The notes under the pieces were generated by a model that saw nothing but the letters and a program-made list of their open reading frames with translations, did no database searches and was not told the origin of the DNA. This document shows positions 4,935-7,228 of a DNA stretch of 7,228 bases, piece after piece. Source of the DNA: a bacterium (GTDB taxonomy: Bacteria > Patescibacteriota > Minisyncoccia > UBA6257 > UBA9933); assembly GCA_021799155.1 (NCBI GenBank), contig JAJZBA010000026.1, forward strand, positions 1-7,228, in the 5' to 3' direction. The position numbers and the translations under genes are program-made. Position 1 is the first letter of the stretch, and each line of letters opens with the position of its first letter.

Positions 4935-6467
4935 TCATTTTCTTTTCGGATCTGATTTTTGAACAAAATCATTATATTTGAAAGTAATACTGAATTGGAA
5001 TTTACCGTCCGCCGTCGGAGCAATACTGGTTAAGGAAAGATTTATTTCTTTAAATTCCGGCTCTTTTTCCAAAACTGTTTTGAAATCAATAATCGCCTTC
5101 TCGCTTGCTGCCCGGCCATTGAATAAAATCGGCGCCTCTTTCGACTGAATAAAAATTCTATCGATTATTATTTCTTCGCCCGTTAAATTTTTTATTTTTT
5201 CCAAAAAAGGCGCCCAATCGGAGACTTGGCTTTTCGCTTTAAGCGCCAGATCTACTTTAATGTTAAAATTTTTAGCCTCTTCTTCAATTTTATTGAATGT
5301 TTCCTGAGCCGGTTGATTAGTAAGATTAGCAATTTGATTGTTTAAAGAACCGGCCGTTTTTGCCAAAAAAATATCAACGGCGATAAAAGTCATTAAAATA
5401 AAAGATAAAGAAGTTAAAATAATATTACGCCAAATTTTAACGAAATTGATTACTCTGTGTTGACGAAATTCTTCTTCGGTACCGACGCTGGCTAAACTGA
5501 TAAAGATATCTTTTGCTCGCGGCGTTAATCCTCTTAATGCCGAACCCAAAACGCCGAACCAGTCGGGAGTCAAGGCCAATAAATTTTTATCAAGTTTTGC
5601 CGACTCAAGAGTCAACCGACGGCTGGAAACGGAAAAATTTTCCGTGATAATTTGAGAAATTTTGTCTTCCAATGCCGGAGCAATAAGTAAAATATCTTTA
5701 ATTTGGTCCTGAGGAAAATACTTGCCGGCAAAATTTAAAACTCTTTGGGTTTCCCGAACAATCAATTCCCTAAGAACACTTAAAGAAATGCTCCGTCCTT
5801 CCGTCGTCGGCCAAGAAACAAAACGGTTAAAATACAAATTATTGTTTTTAATAAGACTGAAACTTAAACCTCCTGCGTCTAAACGAAGCAAAAGCAAGGG
5901 ATTACCGCTTGATTCCTGAACCAAACGACTAATGGCTAAACTTGAAAATTCAACCGCCGCGACAACAAAGTTTGTTTCCTTTAGGCATTCGACATAATCG
6001 TCGACAATCTGGCGATTGGTAAAAGCGCCAAGAATTTCCAATTGTCCGCCGTCAATGTCAATTTCGCCGATTTTCTGCCAGTCGGCGTAAACGGTTGAAA
6101 AATCGGTCGGAGAAATCATTTGAAGATTTAATCTCGCCGCTTCTTCGATATTATTGCCGGCGGCTGCCGGCAAATTAAACGTCTGAGCGTAAATATTGAC
6201 GTCGGAAATATTTAAAACCGCATAAATTTTTTTCTTATTTTTAAGAGTAATTTGAGAATGAAGTTTTAAAAGACCGGCTTTGAAATTTTCTTTGTCTTTG
6301 ATTTTCCCGTCAACAATTGTTCCAACGGGTAATTTAACCGAAGTTGAAATAAAATCGCCTCCCTTAATAAGAAGAAATTTTAAATCTGCATCTCCGACTT
6401 CCAACCCGCCGATTAATGGTTGAGGATTTAAAATATTTAATATTCGTTTTAAATTTTTTACATTCAT
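4935..6467 (-). CDS. pilM: PilM-PilN fusion, type IV pilus inner-membrane assembly platform
   Basis: A 510-aa protein joining two normally separate subunits. Residues 19-320 are PilM-like (actin/FtsA fold): GGLEVGDADLKF (20-31) at the phosphate-1 position, LRLDAGGLSF (194-203) at phosphate-2, and VLGSALRG (306-313) at the adenosine site. These are degenerate beside the usual DIG-type motifs, so nucleotide binding is uncertain. Residues 340-510 are PilN-like: a basic INFVKIWR run, a membrane helix at about 349-369, a coiled-coil-like segment to about 415, and a ferredoxin-like outer domain (422-498) containing the ILFNGRAAS strand-turn and the FxxVLEKEPEFKEINLS pattern of PilN. The layout is like GspL of type II secretion. 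The start ATG overlaps the upstream stop (ATGA), implying translational coupling. No separate PilO follows; leuS does. The fusion call is well supported by domain order. Confidence 0.82.
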   Translation of the reverse strand: MNVKNLKRILNILNPQPLIGGLEVGDADLKFLLIKGGDFISTSVKLPVGTIVDGKIKDKENFKAGLLKLHSQITLKNKKKIYAVLNISDVNIYAQTFNLPAAAGNNIEEAARLNLQMISPTDFSTVYADWQKIGEIDIDGGQLEILGAFTNRQIVDDYVECLKETNFVVAAVEFSSLAISRLVQESSGNPLLLLRLDAGGLSFSLIKNNNLYFNRFVSWPTTEGRSISLSVLRELIVRETQRVLNFAGKYFPQDQIKDILLIAPALEDKISQIITENFSVSSRRLTLESAKLDKNLLALTPDWFGVLGSALRGLTPRAKDIFISLASVGTEEEFRQHRVINFVKIWRNIILTSLSFILMTFIAVDIFLAKTAGSLNNQIANLTNQPAQETFNKIEEEAKNFNIKVDLALKAKSQVSDWAPFLEKIKNLTGEEIIIDRIFIQSKEAPILFNGRAASEKAIIDFKTVLEKEPEFKEINLSLTSIAPTADGKFQFSITFKYNDFVQKSDPKRK

Positions 6468-6883
6468 AATGCCGTTTCTTTTTCCGATTCCAGTTTTACT
6501 TCTCCGGTATTGTTATCGACATAAAAAATCGCCTGAACTTGACGCCGCTTCGTCAAAGCCATACCCAAAGAAGTGATTTGAAATTTATTGGTTCCGGCGC
6601 AAGTATCTTTACAAACGGTAATTTGGGCGGTTCTATTACCTACGGTTAAAGTATAAGGATTCGGACTGGGAATAAAATTTTTATTTCTGACTATTCTTAT
6701 TTTAGCGTCTTGAATGCCGGCTCGAGCCGCCGCCAAAGCTTCTTCTGATAATTTTACTCCCAAACCGCTCTGAGCGAAATAATAAGCCACAAAAGCGCCG
6801 GCGATTCCAAGCTCCGCGATTAATCCGCCTATCAATAAAACAACAGGTAAGGTGGCGGCGGCTTTTATTTTATTGCTGGACAT
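6464..6883 (-). CDS. Pilin-like/PilX-like membrane protein
   Basis: A 139-aa protein with a short basic N-terminus (SSNKIK), one long hydrophobic helix (about 9-38, ATLPVVLLIGGLIAELGIAG with E24 inside it), and a periplasmic domain. ALAAARAGIQDAKIRIVRN (49-67) resembles the A-AGI-DA segment after the helix in PilX-type minor pilins and similar Patescibacteria proteins. Two close cysteines (C91, C95) may form a disulfide. It lacks the prepilin peptidase motif (G/A-FTLxE), so it is either a non-processed pilus component or a diverged minor pilin. It starts 2 nt after the upstream stop and overlaps the PilMN start by 4 nt, which fits a pilus role. The assignment rests on context and general resemblance, not a full motif. 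Confidence 0.65.
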   Translation of the reverse strand: MSSNKIKAAATLPVVLLIGGLIAELGIAGAFVAYYFAQSGLGVKLSEEALAAARAGIQDAKIRIVRNKNFIPSPNPYTLTVGNRTAQITVCKDTCAGTNKFQITSLGMALTKRRQVQAIFYVDNNTGEVKLESEKETAL

Positions 6884-6885
6884 AT

Positions 6886-7228
6886 TTATTGCGTCGATGT
6901 TGCCGTTGATTGTTCTATCGATTGCTGATTCTGAGATTGAGCCGGAACCTGAACAGTTTTCGGGTTTTTGATAAATTGAACGACTTGACTATCCTCTTTT
7001 AATTTTGTTTTCCAGATAATATTCTCGTCATCCAAATAAATTTTATCTTCCGGACCCCAGAAAGCTTGTTCAAATTTAGACAAACTTAAAGGATTTTGTG
7101 AATCTTGAGGATTTCTTTGAAGAAACCAAACATCGGAAAGCGATAATCTCGGAAAACGGTTCAATTTCCCGAAATAAAGATCGCCCGTGTTCAAATAAAC
7201 CGCCCAATAAGATTCTTTAAAACAGATC
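6886..7228 (-). CDS. Conserved hypothetical protein, 5'-truncated at contig end
   Basis: The frame runs open off the right edge; the first coding bases (residues read as I and C) fall in or touch the adapter-like bases, so trustworthy sequence begins at FKESYWAVYLNTGDLYFGKL. About 112 C-terminal residues remain. The pattern YWAVYLNTGDLYFGKL followed by SLSDVWFLQRN matches a small protein type I recall as common in Parcubacteria, in which two strand-rich repeats precede a polar tail. A second such unit is visible at FEQAFWGPEDKIYLDDENIIW. The end is Gln/Ser/Thr-rich (QSQNQQSIEQSTATSTQ). A TTG at 7194 could be read as a start, but the in-frame upstream codons continue the conserved pattern, so the gene is partial. 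It ends 2 nt before the pilin-like gene, so it probably belongs to the pilus operon. A membrane segment may have been lost with the missing N-terminus. The function is unknown. Confidence 0.75.
   Translation of the reverse strand, partial: ICFKESYWAVYLNTGDLYFGKLNRFPRLSLSDVWFLQRNPQDSQNPLSLSKFEQAFWGPEDKIYLDDENIIWKTKLKEDSQVVQFIKNPKTVQVPAQSQNQQSIEQSTATSTQ
7224..7228 (-). other. Probable adapter remnant at right contig end
   Basis: The window ends in AGATC, the first five bases of the standard adapter read-through (known to begin AGATCGGAAGAGC). Read on the - strand this is GATCT, matching the end of the CCGATCT found at the left edge. Five bases alone would be weak; the inward-facing symmetry with the left end makes it credible. 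Confidence 0.6.

Noticed and set aside
6154..6173. TTGCCGGC-GGCT-GCCGGCAA inverted repeat in the PilMN gene
   Set aside because: Only 8 bp, and it encodes an Ala/Pro-rich turn (LPAAAG) where GCC/GGC codons easily make palindromes; no sign of a repeat family.
1..7228. Alternative genetic code with TGA as glycine
   Set aside because: Five genes end in TGA at plausible family ends, four of them within 22 nt of or overlapping the next gene; no conserved frame needs TGA read-through.

Overview
The window looks like a complete short metagenomic contig from a Candidate Phyla Radiation (Patescibacteria, most likely Parcubacteria-like) bacterium. The sequence is visibly AT-rich and densely packed. 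It carries a lamin-tail-like anchored protein and pilus proteins of a kind I associate from memory with that radiation, and no gene start has a clear GGAGG ribosome binding site. Five of the seven genes end in TGA, four of them hard against a neighbouring gene. TGA is therefore a true stop here, which argues against the TGA-to-glycine code of Gracilibacteria/Absconditabacteria. Both ends carry apparent Illumina adapter remnants (CCGATCT at the left, AGATC at the right), so the ends are probably assembly ends and not biological junctions.

Layout. Left part, + strand: a cytosolic-looking N-acetylmuramoyl-L-alanine amidase (28-753), a roughly 240-bp GC-rich hairpin-bearing intergenic repeat (about 766-1006), and a small SET-domain protein (1015-1413). 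Right part, - strand, read from 7228 down to 1436: a 5'-truncated conserved hypothetical, a pilin-like membrane protein, a PilM-PilN fusion, leucyl-tRNA synthetase (leuS) and a membrane-anchored Cys-rich lamin-tail-like protein. Spacings along the - strand are 2 nt, a 4-nt ATGA overlap, 51 nt and 4 nt. This suggests one transcription unit joining type IV pilus assembly to leuS, with a possible break or internal control point in the 51-nt leader of leuS. The two gene blocks converge at 1413/1436.

The most unusual content is repeat biology. First, the 3' end of the intergenic repeat occurs directly in front of three start codons: intact before the SET gene, as a tail at the contig's left edge before the amidase, and in diverged form as almost the whole leuS leader. 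Second, leuS is peppered with short tandem repeats and perfect palindromes (two heptamer arrays, one octamer array, two degenerate arrays and two palindromes), all in frame, while every catalytic, editing and zinc motif is intact. It looks as if this lineage places short repeats into tolerated loops of an essential gene.
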